64,000 nt of DNA from Oscillospiraceae bacterium (GTDB taxonomy: Bacteria; Bacillota; Clostridia; Oscillospirales; Oscillospiraceae): assembly GCA_017406005.1 (NCBI GenBank), contig JAFQZI010000137.1:1-64000 (forward strand), written 5' to 3'. The position numbers and the translations under genes were made by a program. This document shows positions 1 through 7,779 of this stretch, one piece after another. How positions within the stretch are numbered: position 1 is the first letter of the stretch; every line of letters begins with the position of its first letter. A model generated the notes under the pieces. The model worked only from the letters and a program-made list of their open reading frames with translations, did not search any database and was not told where the DNA came from.

Positions 1-105
1 GCAAACGGAAGCCCGAACCTGAAAAAACTCAGCAATATGGTATGTCCCGCTGTCGAGGAAGATGGACTTGCAGAGGGCTTCCGCACGCTGGGGCTTTTGG
101 AATAA
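1..105 (+). CDS. C-terminal end of an unidentified protein (partial)
   Basis: The first frame is open from the window edge to a TAA at 103-105 and encodes 34 residues ending GFRTLGLLE. The start lies outside the window. Composition looks like ordinary coding sequence, but the fragment is too short to assign a family. The next gene-like feature is a broken phosphoesterase about 120 bases downstream, after a promoter-like and a terminator-like sequence, so this gene probably ends its own transcription unit. Confidence 0.4.
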   Translation, partial: ANGSPNLKKLSNMVCPAVEEDGLAEGFRTLGLLE

Positions 106-151
106 TGCCAAAAAACGGTCAACTTTTGTAGATTTTTCTCTCTGATATTTG

Positions 152-180
152 TTGACTTTTACACAAACTTGCTGTAAAAT
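152..180 (+). promoter_or_regulatory. Predicted sigma-A type promoter
   Basis: TTGACT (152-157) and TAAAAT (175-180) are separated by exactly 17 bases, one mismatch each from consensus. The predicted start near 187 lies only a few bases before the terminator-like hairpin at 194-223. The pair would therefore make a very short RNA unless the terminator is read through into the citrate lyase genes. GTCAAC (118-123) and GTTGAC (151-156) form an inverted pair around it. Confidence 0.5.
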
Positions 181-193
181 ATCATTAATTTAG

Positions 194-223
194 CGGCTGT
201 CCAATGCGTCGGCCGTTTTTTTT
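194..223 (+). terminator. Intrinsic terminator or attenuator
   Basis: A 6-bp stem, CGGCTG (194-199) with CGGCCG (210-215) including one G-U pair, encloses a 10-base loop and is followed by eight T residues. It could end the gene at 1-105, or attenuate transcription from the promoter-like sequence just upstream. Confidence 0.5.
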
Positions 224-225
224 CT

Positions 226-603
226 AAAATACAGGAAAGGTTCCCGGAACTTGCGATTCATGCCGTTCGCGGAAACTGCGATCTTCGGTCTGCCCTTCCG
301 TCCTTTCTGGTATGCATGGTGGGAGGAAAAAGATTCTTTTTAAAGCACGGCCATCTGTATCATGTCAAGCATGATACGGAGTTATACGATCTTTCCCGTG
401 CAGCAAAAGAAAACGCTGCAGATATTATACTGTTCGGACATACACATATTCCGTATATTCAGAGCCTGGACGGGATGTGCATAATGAATCCCGGAAGCAT
501 CGGAAGTTTCTCAGAAGCAAGTTACGGAGTGATAGAAATCAGCTCCGAAGAGTTTCAGTATAAAATTAAAAAGGCAACCGGCAAAGGAACGGACAGGGCT
601 TAG
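226..603 (+). pseudogene. 5'-truncated YfcE/MJ0936-type metallophosphoesterase
   Basis: The frame reads the second half of a YfcE-like phosphoesterase. The GNCD motif occurs just before the first ATG (316), followed by KHGH, FGHTH and MNPGS, all conserved metal-site motifs of the family. The frame is open from 178, but there is no ATG, GTG or TTG before 316. The N-terminal portion with the D-x-H metal ligands is missing. Family members are about 150-180 residues; about 125 are recognisable here. Homology begins directly after the T-run of the terminator at 194-223, which suggests a deletion joined a terminator to the middle of the gene. A short protein from ATG 316 would lack GNCD and is unlikely to be active. 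Confidence 0.8.
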
Positions 604-642
604 AGACACTTATAATAATTACAAAATAAGGAGGAATGCTAT

Positions 643-942
643 TTGGAAATCAAAAAGACAGCGATGGCGGGGACGCTGGAATCCAGTGACTGTCTGGTGA
701 CAGTGGAACCGGGACAGGGCAAAGTGGAGCTGGATCTTGACAGTGCGGTTCTTCATCAGTTTGGGAAGCAGATCCGCAAGGTGATCTTCGAGACGCTGGA
801 CCGGCTTGATGTAACCGATGCGAAAGTTACTGTAGTAGACAAAGGAGCATTGGACTGCACCATCAAAGCGAGAGTGGAATGCGCAGTGTACCGCTCCAAT
901 GATGTGAAAGACAACCTGCCGTGGGGAGGTGCGATCGTATGA
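643..942 (+). CDS. citD: Citrate lyase acyl carrier protein (gamma subunit), copy 1
   Basis: A 99-residue CitD, the acyl carrier subunit of citrate lyase, which carries acetyl and citryl groups on a phosphoribosyl-dephospho-CoA arm. The GTLESSD motif places the attachment serine at Ser14, the canonical position. The start is TTG at 643, eight bases after AAGGAGG (about 628-634); there is no suitable ATG nearby. Its end overlaps citE as ATGA, indicating translational coupling. The arm would be made by CitG and attached by CitX, both encoded near the second citrate lyase locus 29-38 kb away rather than here. A paralogue lies at 31936. Confidence 0.95.
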   Translation: MEIKKTAMAGTLESSDCLVTVEPGQGKVELDLDSAVLHQFGKQIRKVIFETLDRLDVTDAKVTVVDKGALDCTIKARVECAVYRSNDVKDNLPWGGAIV

Positions 943-1838
943 ATCCCAATATGAAGAGACTCCGCAGGAGCATGATGTTTCTGAACTGCCAGAAGCCCAG
1001 CCTCATTAAGGATCCTTACGTCTATGCACCGGATTCCATTCTGCTGGATCTGGAGGATGCGGTAGCCGAGCGGGAAAAAGACGCAGCCCGTTATTCACTC
1101 TACCATGCCCTGCAGGAGATCGACTACCGGGGAGTGGAAAGAGTTGTCCGAATCAACGGCCTGGACACCGACCTCTGGAAAGAAGATATCCGCTGCTCGG
1201 TAGCAGGCGGATGTGATGCCATCCGTATCCCGAAAACGGAAACGGCAAAAGATGTCCAGCTTGTGGAAGAAGCCGTGATTGCGGCTGAGAAGGAATTCGG
1301 CATTGAACCCGGCCGCACGCTCATCATGGCGGCGCTGGAATCAGCCAGAGGCGTGATGAATGCCCTGGAGATCTGTGAATCCTCTTCCCGCCTGTTCGGG
1401 ATTGCCCTGTCCGGAGGAGACTATACGAAAGATTTGCAGACCAAAATCTCCGGCACCGGCGTAGAGCTGATGGGCGCACGGCAGCATATGATTATTGCGG
1501 CAAGAGCTGCAGGGGTGCAGTGCTTTGACACGGTTTATACCAATCTGAACGATATGGAAGGCTTCCGCCGCGATGTGGAAACCATCCACACGATGGGCTT
1601 TGACGGGAAATCTATAGTCAACCCGCGTCAGATTCCGATTGTCCATGAGATCTTCACACCGACTCAGAAGGAAATTATCTTTGCGGAGAAGGTTGTACGG
1701 GAGATCGACACCAAGAAGGCACAGGGAATCGGAGTGTTCACTGTGGACGGCAAAATGATCGACATTGCATTCTATGACGGAGCAAAGAGGACACTCGCGC
1801 TGGCGCGGGCATCAGGCGTATACAAGGGGGAGCTGTAA
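939..1838 (+). CDS. citE: Citrate lyase beta subunit (citryl-ACP lyase), copy 1
   Basis: A 299-residue HpcH/HpaI-family TIM-barrel lyase, CitE, which cleaves citryl-ACP to oxaloacetate and acetyl-ACP. The LLDLEDAV motif near residues 34-41 and the GFDGKSIVNPRQ segment are typical of CitE. An upstream in-frame GTG at 921 exists, but ATG 939 is preferred: it has GGGGAGGT (923-930) before it and forms an ATGA overlap with citD. The gene abuts citF with no gap (TAA 1836-1838, ATG 1839). A paralogue is at 32235. Confidence 0.95.
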   Translation: MNPNMKRLRRSMMFLNCQKPSLIKDPYVYAPDSILLDLEDAVAEREKDAARYSLYHALQEIDYRGVERVVRINGLDTDLWKEDIRCSVAGGCDAIRIPKTETAKDVQLVEEAVIAAEKEFGIEPGRTLIMAALESARGVMNALEICESSSRLFGIALSGGDYTKDLQTKISGTGVELMGARQHMIIAARAAGVQCFDTVYTNLNDMEGFRRDVETIHTMGFDGKSIVNPRQIPIVHEIFTPTQKEIIFAEKVVREIDTKKAQGIGVFTVDGKMIDIAFYDGAKRTLALARASGVYKGEL

Positions 1839-3392
1839 ATGAGAAACGCAGTCGGCCGGGAAATACCCGATGAAATTCTGAAAGCAACAGGCAAGGAGCC
1901 TTTCCAGGGCAACAACTATAAAAACGGAGTGCCTTTCCGCCGTGTGGCGCCGATCATAAGGCCTGTGATGGATAACCAGCACTCCAAGATGGTGAAGGAT
2001 ATCCATGAAGCTCTGGTCAAATGCCATGCCCACAGCGGCATGACGGTCAGCTTCCACCACCACTTCCGCGAGGGAGACCTGATTGTAAACATGGTGATGG
2101 AAGAGATCCACAAAATGGGACTGAAGAACATCACATTGGCAGCCACATCACTCGGCAAAGCACATGATCCCCTCGTACCCATGATTGAAGACGGAACCAT
2201 CACCCGGATTGAAGCCTCCGGTGTACGCGGCAAGATCGGGCAGGCTATTTCGGAAGGAAAGCTGAAAGGTCTCGCAATCATGCGCTCGCACGGCGGCCGA
2301 GTCCGTTCCCTGGTAACAGGCGAGACAAATGTAGATATTGCTTTCATTGGTGCGCCGACCTCGGATGACTACGGCAACCTGAGAGGCATTGGCGGTAAAA
2401 CCAACTGCGGTGTTCTGAGCTATTCCTATGTAGACGGTGACCAGGCAGAATATGTAGTTGCGATTACAGACTGTCTTGTTCCCTTCCCCAACTTCCCTGC
2501 ACATATCTCCATGACGAAGGTGGACTATGTCTGCGTGGTGGATGCCATCGGCATTCCGGAGAAGATAGCAACAGGTGCAGCAAAACCGACTACAGACCAG
2601 CGCAAGCTGATGATGGCGGAGTACTGCACGCAGGTCGTCGTCAATACTCCGTATTTTAAAGACGGTTTTTCCTACCAGACAGGTGTCGGCGGAGCATCCA
2701 TTGCCTCTACGATTTCCCTGACGAAGATCATGGAAGAGCGCGGGATCAAGATGGGCTTTGGAGTCGGCGGGCTTACAAAACCGATGTGTGACCTGCTGGA
2801 CAGAGGGATGGTGCGTGTGCTGATGGATACCCAGGCGTTTGACCTGGATGCCGTCTCCAACGTGATCAATCCGGCTCACCACCGCATCACAGCGGGAGCC
2901 TATGCAAACCCGTTCAACAAGGGAGCCTTTGTCAACAAGCTGGACTATGTGATTCTGGCATCGCTGGAAGTTGACGTTCACTTCAACTGCAATGTTGTGG
3001 TAGGCTCCGACGGTGTGATCACGGGAGCCCAGGGCGGCCATCCGGACACGGCCCAGGGAGCAAAATGCACGATCGTCATCTGCCCGCTGCTGCAGGGGCG
3101 TATTCCGGCAATCTGTTCGGAAGTCACAACAGTGACGACGCCGGGCGAGAGTGTAGATATCGTAGTCACAGACTATGGCGTTGCTGTGAACCCGAACCGC
3201 CACGACCTGCTGGAATGCCTGCAGAAGGCGGATTGCGTGCCGCTGAAGACGATTGAAGAGCTGCGCGACATCGCATACAGCATCACGGGAGAACCGGAAC
3301 CGGTAGAATTTGAAGACAGGGTTGTCGGCATCATCGAAGCCCGCGACGGCACCATCATGGATGTCGTAAGGCAAATCAAAAAGTATGATTAA
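1839..3392 (+). CDS. citF: Citrate lyase alpha subunit (citrate CoA-transferase), copy 1
   Basis: A 517-residue CitF, the acyl-exchange subunit that swaps acetyl for citryl on the carrier protein. It is full length for the family and shows the usual opening NAVGREIP, a KIGQAIS-like stretch, the repeated glycine-rich GVGG loops and a C-terminal VVGIIEARDGTIMDVV. It begins at the base after the citE stop, so D, E and F are made from one message. The paralogue at 33163 shares this domain order but differs substantially, indicating an old duplication or separate acquisition. Confidence 0.95.
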   Translation: MRNAVGREIPDEILKATGKEPFQGNNYKNGVPFRRVAPIIRPVMDNQHSKMVKDIHEALVKCHAHSGMTVSFHHHFREGDLIVNMVMEEIHKMGLKNITLAATSLGKAHDPLVPMIEDGTITRIEASGVRGKIGQAISEGKLKGLAIMRSHGGRVRSLVTGETNVDIAFIGAPTSDDYGNLRGIGGKTNCGVLSYSYVDGDQAEYVVAITDCLVPFPNFPAHISMTKVDYVCVVDAIGIPEKIATGAAKPTTDQRKLMMAEYCTQVVVNTPYFKDGFSYQTGVGGASIASTISLTKIMEERGIKMGFGVGGLTKPMCDLLDRGMVRVLMDTQAFDLDAVSNVINPAHHRITAGAYANPFNKGAFVNKLDYVILASLEVDVHFNCNVVVGSDGVITGAQGGHPDTAQGAKCTIVICPLLQGRIPAICSEVTTVTTPGESVDIVVTDYGVAVNPNRHDLLECLQKADCVPLKTIEELRDIAYSITGEPEPVEFEDRVVGIIEARDGTIMDVVRQIKKYD

Positions 3393-3462
3393 TAAATCTA
3401 AGCATCTTTGAATCGTGTTCTCAAATAATTATTTCTAAAAAATTGAAGGAGGAATATTCTCT

Positions 3463-4866
3463 GTGAGTAATACCTTAGTTGGAATTCTTGGCCTTTTGAC
3501 CATCGTTGCCATCGTTGTTACTCTGTTTAAGAGCAAAACGCAGCCTGCGGTAGCTTTCATCGCCTGGCCTACTGTGCTTGCGCTTATTCTGGTAATTGCA
3601 GGTCGTCATAGCTTCGATGATATTGCGGCGATGATTAAGGCGGGCTTCAACAGCACCGGCCCGACAGCAGCACTCTTCGTATTTTCCGTTTTGTACTTTG
3701 GCTTTATGACCGATGCCGGAATGTTCGATGTAATTATCGGCAAGCTGATGACACTGGTGGGTGACAACGTGATCGGCGTGGCGATCGTCACTTGCATTAT
3801 TGCACTCGTCGGCCATCTGGACGGTGGCGGTGCATCTACTTTCTGTATTGTGGTTCCGGCAATGCTTCCTGTTTACAAAAGAATGCATATGCGGCCGACC
3901 ACGCTTCTGCGGATTGCTGTATTAGCTATGGGCGTTTTGAATCTTATGCCGTGGGCAGGACCTACGATGCGTGCGGCATCCGTTCTTGGCGTGGAAGCCG
4001 GCAGTCTCTGGCAGACCATTCTCCCCATTCAGATTTTCGGTATTGTACTTGCCCTTGCTAATGCTGCTCTTGCAGGCTTCCAGGAGAAAGCACGCGGCGC
4101 TGGTCTTCATGGAAAACTTGCTGAATTAGAGGGTACCATAGAGCTTGAAGAGCAGGCAAAAGCAGAAGTAAACGATCTCGCACGTCCTAAGCTCTTTATC
4201 TTCAATATCCTGCTCACAATTGCCGTTATTGCCATGCTGATCTGGGATGTCTTCCCGAGCTATTACCCCTTCATGATCGGCTGTGTAATTGCTCTGTTTG
4301 TCAATTATGGCTTCAGCGCGAAAGAGCACAAAAAGCTCATCAACCTCCATGCCGGTCCTGCTCTGATGATGTGCTCTACTCTGATGGGCGCAGCTGTGCT
4401 CATGGGCATTCTGACCTCCAGCATGGGTGTTGACGGCAAAGTCATCTCCGCCAAGACGATGGAGCTGCCTGCAGATGCAATCCCCTCCGTGGTGCGCTGC
4501 CTTGCCAATATTGTCTCTTCCATCCTGCCGACGTCACTTGGCAAGCATCTGCCTCTGGTTATCGGTATCCTGTCCGTGCCTCTTGCACTGGCATTTGATA
4601 CTGACAGCTACTTCTACGGTATGCTGCCAGTCATCATCGGTATTGGCCAGGCATTCGGTGTTGAGGCTTTGCCGATTGCGGTTGCTATGGTTGTCTGCCG
4701 CAACTGCGCAACCTTTATCAGCCCGATGGTTCCTGCAACGTTGCTCGGTACCGGTCTTGCGGAGGTGGACATCAAAGACCACATCAAGAACAGCTTCTTC
4801 TATGTATGGATCTTCTCTATCCTCTGCATGCTCTTTGCTGTCATTGTAGGCATTATGCCGCTGTAA
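3463..4866 (+). CDS. CitMHS-family citrate:cation symporter
   Basis: A 467-residue polytopic membrane protein with about 11-12 hydrophobic segments. The segment GHLDGGGASTFCIVVPAM and the following PVYKRMHMRPTTLL match the CitMHS family (CitM/CitH, metal-citrate:proton symport). It starts at GTG 3463, after AAGGAGG (about 3447-3453), 70 bases downstream of citF, and so probably supplies citrate to lyase copy 1. The unit ends at the compound hairpin at 4899-4963. The second citrate lyase locus has an unrelated transporter. Confidence 0.85.
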   Translation: MSNTLVGILGLLTIVAIVVTLFKSKTQPAVAFIAWPTVLALILVIAGRHSFDDIAAMIKAGFNSTGPTAALFVFSVLYFGFMTDAGMFDVIIGKLMTLVGDNVIGVAIVTCIIALVGHLDGGGASTFCIVVPAMLPVYKRMHMRPTTLLRIAVLAMGVLNLMPWAGPTMRAASVLGVEAGSLWQTILPIQIFGIVLALANAALAGFQEKARGAGLHGKLAELEGTIELEEQAKAEVNDLARPKLFIFNILLTIAVIAMLIWDVFPSYYPFMIGCVIALFVNYGFSAKEHKKLINLHAGPALMMCSTLMGAAVLMGILTSSMGVDGKVISAKTMELPADAIPSVVRCLANIVSSILPTSLGKHLPLVIGILSVPLALAFDTDSYFYGMLPVIIGIGQAFGVEALPIAVAMVVCRNCATFISPMVPATLLGTGLAEVDIKDHIKNSFFYVWIFSILCMLFAVIVGIMPL

Positions 4867-4898
4867 AGCGCGTTTCACTCCTTCCTTTTTAACCCCTA

Positions 4899-4963
4899 GA
4901 CAGGACGAAAGGACAAAACCCTTATCAGGGTGAACCCTCACCCGGGTGTTTTGTCCTTTTGTC
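4899..4963 (+). repeat. GACAAAA-arm compound palindrome, copy 1
   Basis: The left arm GACGAAAGGACAAAAC (about 4904-4919) pairs over 16 bp, with one G-U pair, to GTTTTGTCCTTTTGTC (about 4948-4963). An inner hairpin of GGGTG/CACCC lies in the loop. It sits between the citrate transporter and pyruvate kinase, so it probably ends the citrate operon. Related copies lie at 6463, 15632 and 38130; between copies, changes in one arm are matched in the other. Confidence 0.75.
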
Positions 4964-5015
4964 TGAATAAAGACGTTGTCAAGAAGATACAAAATATATA
5001 TAAGGAAATAACAGC

Positions 5016-6431
5016 ATGAGAAAAACAAAGATTATAGGAACCATCGGCCCAGCAAGCGAAGATCCGGCAGTCTTCCGGGAAATGTGCCTTAAGGGGTTGA
5101 ATGTGGCAAGGCTTAACTTCTCCCATGGCACTCATGAAGAGCATCAGAAGAAAATTGATATGATCAAGGCTGTTCGGGAAGAACTGAATCTGCCTATCGC
5201 CATCATGCTTGATACCAAAGGCCCGGAATACCGTATTAAAACATTCCGGAATGAAAAAGTCACTCTCAACGATGGCGATGAATTTACATTCACCACCCGT
5301 GAGGTGGAAGGGGACGAACATATTGTCTCTGTAAACTACAGCGGCCTGGCAGATGATCTGGAAGTCGGAGACAGGATCCTTGTTAACAACGGGCTTGTTA
5401 TCTTTGTGGTTGAGAGGATTGAGGGTACGGAAATCCGATGTCGGGTGGTTGCCGGCGGAGTGCTGAGCAACCGCAAGAGCATGAGCTTCCCCGGCAAGGT
5501 CTTGCGTTCTGTCTTTTTGAGTGAACAGGATAAGGCAGACCTCCTCTTTGGCATTAAAAACGATGTCGATTTTGTGGCTGCTTCCTTCGTCTCTAACAAA
5601 CAGGATATGCTTGACCTTAAGGGCTTTCTCCGGGAGAACGGGGGCGAGAAGATCGATGTTATTGCCAAAATCGAAAACCAGTCCGGTGTAGACAATATCG
5701 ATGAAATCTGCTCAGCCTGCGAAGGTATCATGGTTGCAAGAGGTGACCTTGGCGTAGAGGTGCCTTTCGCTGAGCTTCCTGCGATCCAGAAGTATCTGAT
5801 TACAAAATGCCGTATGCTTGGAAAACGGGTTATCACCGCTACCGAAATGCTTGAGAGCATGATCAGCAAGCCCCGGCCGACACGTGCGGAAATCAGCGAC
5901 GTGGCAAACGCCGTTTATGACGGCACGAGTGCCATCATGCTTTCAGGGGAGTCAGCCGCAGGCAAATATCCAATTGATTCTGTGGGAGTGATGAGCGAGA
6001 TCGCGGAGGAGACGGAACGGCACATTGATTATAAAACGCTCTTCCGAAATCAGGAATTTGCCATTCATAACCGGGTGGATGCCATCTCTCATGCAGCCTG
6101 CACGATGGCTGTTGATCTGGATGCGCATGCTATTGTCGTAACCTCAATCAGTGGGCTGACGGTGCGTATGGTCTCCCGGTTCCGCTGCCCGGTTGATATT
6201 CTCGGGTTGGCTACCAACAAAAAAACCTTGTATAAGCTGGCTCTGTCCTGGGGTGTTCTGCCGGTTCTGACGGAACAGTTCCCCAACATGGAAGTGCTTA
6301 ATTACTATGCTGTGCGCGCTGCAAAAGATATTATGCATCTCAATGCCGGTGACAGGGTTGTTTTGACCGGCGGCAACACGAGCGGGGAAAGTGGCAGCAC
6401 CAACATGATTCGTATTGAAACGATCGGCTGA
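5016..6431 (+). CDS. pyk: Pyruvate kinase
   Basis: A 471-residue pyruvate kinase, converting phosphoenolpyruvate and ADP to pyruvate and ATP. It opens RKTKIIGTIGPAS and contains the NFSHG phosphate-binding motif, the active-site lysine in IAKIENQSG and the MVARGDLGVEVP loop. The length fits a form without the extra C-terminal PEP-utiliser domain found in many Bacilli. The start ATG 5016 has AAGGAAA upstream. It stands between two compound palindromes and may be a single-gene unit. Next to citrate lyase it would link oxaloacetate-derived PEP to pyruvate, but that connection is inference. Confidence 0.95.
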   Translation: MRKTKIIGTIGPASEDPAVFREMCLKGLNVARLNFSHGTHEEHQKKIDMIKAVREELNLPIAIMLDTKGPEYRIKTFRNEKVTLNDGDEFTFTTREVEGDEHIVSVNYSGLADDLEVGDRILVNNGLVIFVVERIEGTEIRCRVVAGGVLSNRKSMSFPGKVLRSVFLSEQDKADLLFGIKNDVDFVAASFVSNKQDMLDLKGFLRENGGEKIDVIAKIENQSGVDNIDEICSACEGIMVARGDLGVEVPFAELPAIQKYLITKCRMLGKRVITATEMLESMISKPRPTRAEISDVANAVYDGTSAIMLSGESAAGKYPIDSVGVMSEIAEETERHIDYKTLFRNQEFAIHNRVDAISHAACTMAVDLDAHAIVVTSISGLTVRMVSRFRCPVDILGLATNKKTLYKLALSWGVLPVLTEQFPNMEVLNYYAVRAAKDIMHLNAGDRVVLTGGNTSGESGSTNMIRIETIG

Positions 6432-6462
6432 GGGAATTCTGCAAAGTAAAAACGGTAGAGAC

Positions 6463-6536
6463 TGACAAAATGACAAAACTCCAGGAATAAAACGGCCTTG
6501 CTTTTCGGCTTTCTCCGGAGTTTTGTCATTTTGTCA
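6463..6536. repeat. GACAAAA-arm compound palindrome, copy 2
   Basis: Arms of 20 bp (6463-6482 and 6517-6536) are perfectly complementary: TGACAAAATGACAAAACTCC and its reverse complement. The 34-base interior resembles that of copy 3, including a small GCC/GGC hairpin around a CTTTTC loop. It lies between convergent pyruvate kinase and yesN genes, where a two-way terminator would be expected. Confidence 0.85.
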
Positions 6537-6631
6537 TGCACTGTTTGTTGCTGATATATGGTGACTTGTTCCATTCCAAAGTGTTGGAGAGATCAATGTT
6601 TGTGCAGTACAGCGCAGTATGATCTGCGGTG

Positions 6632-7420
6632 TTAATTTTGTTTACGATACTGAGAAGGTGATATGCCGGTATAGTTTTTGAAGGCTCTGTTAAAATGAGC
6701 CTGATCCTGATAGCCTACGGCAAGGGCAATATCAATAAGCTTCATTTCCGGATCCTCCATCATTTTTTTTGCATTTTCTATGCGTGTCTGAAGGATAAAG
6801 TCACGGATGGTAATACCAGTTTTCTTTTTAAAAAGAGAGCTGAAATAATTAGGGTGGAAATGAGACTGTTCCGCAATATTTGAAAGGACAAGTTCGTCTG
6901 CATAATGTTCACTGATATATTTCTGCGCCTGTTTTACAAGGTAATCCTCTCGTGCCTTCTGAAAGCGTTTCAAGTCTGAGGCATAGAGCTTCATAATCTC
7001 GATCATCCTGATCATCAGCTGGCTGGAAGTCGGCTGATTTTTAATTTGAGCGGAAAGGTCTTTGTCGGAGAGCTTATAACTGGCGACAATGCGGATCATG
7101 ATTTCATTTTTCTGCATCATATCATACAGAAAATTAGAAAGAAGGCTTTTCCACTGGCTGACGGAAAGAATCTCGATAGATAGCCCGGAGAACAGTTTCC
7201 GGATCTGGTCCTCCATTTCTGCGGTTTCATATCGGAACAGCAGAGCCTTGATTTGTTCCAAATTTTCCTGAATCGACTCTATAGAAAATGGAGCATCACA
7301 AGGGATATCAAAATAGGAAATCTTGGAGGGCATGTCCGGTCCGGCACTGATGCATGAAGCAGGGAGTGTTGCAGTGCTGTTCACCAGTTGACTATGCACA
7401 TTTTTCAGAAGCTCTGTCAT
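6632..7420 (-). CDS. YesN-type response regulator, C-terminal AraC DNA-binding part (split gene)
   Basis: 262 residues ending in two AraC-type helix-turn-helix motifs (from about residue 165: KYISEHYADELVLSNIAEQS through YQDQAHFNRAFKNYTGISPSQYR). This is the output half of a YesN-type regulator. The receiver half is the next ORF upstream (7417-7779). Reading the frame upstream of ATG 7420 gives VYINIMTELLKN, which directly continues the receiver end DYLLKP as in intact YesN proteins. The combined span, 1148 bases, is one short of a codon multiple, so a one-base loss near 7434 probably splits a single gene. The parts also overlap as ATGA, so coupled translation of two polypeptides cannot be excluded. 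Confidence 0.8.
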   Translation of the reverse strand: MTELLKNVHSQLVNSTATLPASCISAGPDMPSKISYFDIPCDAPFSIESIQENLEQIKALLFRYETAEMEDQIRKLFSGLSIEILSVSQWKSLLSNFLYDMMQKNEIMIRIVASYKLSDKDLSAQIKNQPTSSQLMIRMIEIMKLYASDLKRFQKAREDYLVKQAQKYISEHYADELVLSNIAEQSHFHPNYFSSLFKKKTGITIRDFILQTRIENAKKMMEDPEMKLIDIALAVGYQDQAHFNRAFKNYTGISPSQYRKQN

Positions 7421-7779
7421 AATATTGATATAAACGGTTTCAGCAAGTAGTCATAGGCGCCTGTTTTCATGGATTTTCGGACATAAGCATAATCATCATA
7501 GCCGCTTAACATGATAACCTTGCTTGGAATGCCATGGCTTTTTATCAGTTCCAACAGCTGCAGACCGTCCATGTTCGGCATCATAATATCAGAAATAATA
7601 ATAGGATAATACTGTTTTTCTAGATAAAGGACAGCCTGGTGGCCGTCATAGGCTTTGGTTATCTGAAAGGTATCCGGGAAAGCGTCTTCAATTATTTGGG
7701 AGATTCCGTTTATGATATTCCCATCGTCATCAATCAAAAGAATGGGAATGGGCTTCCGAGTGTTATTCGATGTTTCCAT
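7417..7779 (-). CDS. YesN-type response regulator, receiver domain (split gene)
   Basis: 120 residues forming a CheY-like receiver domain: acidic pocket IDDD (17-19), phosphoacceptor Asp64 in SDIMMPNMDG, and the conserved Lys in the terminal YDYLLKP. It stops shortly after LLKP, where intact YesN regulators continue into a helical linker and AraC domain; those parts follow in another frame. The start overlaps the kinase gene by 17 bases (7763-7779), so kinase and regulator are one operon. If the frameshift is real, the receiver would be separated from its DNA-binding output. Confidence 0.85.
   Translation of the reverse strand: METSNNTRKPIPILLIDDDGNIINGISQIIEDAFPDTFQITKAYDGHQAVLYLEKQYYPIIISDIMMPNMDGLQLLELIKSHGIPSKVIMLSGYDDYAYVRKSMKTGAYDYLLKPFISIL

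Noticed and set aside
2148-3374. 408-codon minus-strand ORF
   Set aside because: It is a shadow of citF copy 1, with no motif and no ribosome binding site.
7417-7440. Programmed ribosomal frameshift in yesN
   Set aside because: No slippery heptamer or following structure is evident around AAACCGTTTA; a plain one-base deletion or coupled reinitiation explains the data better.
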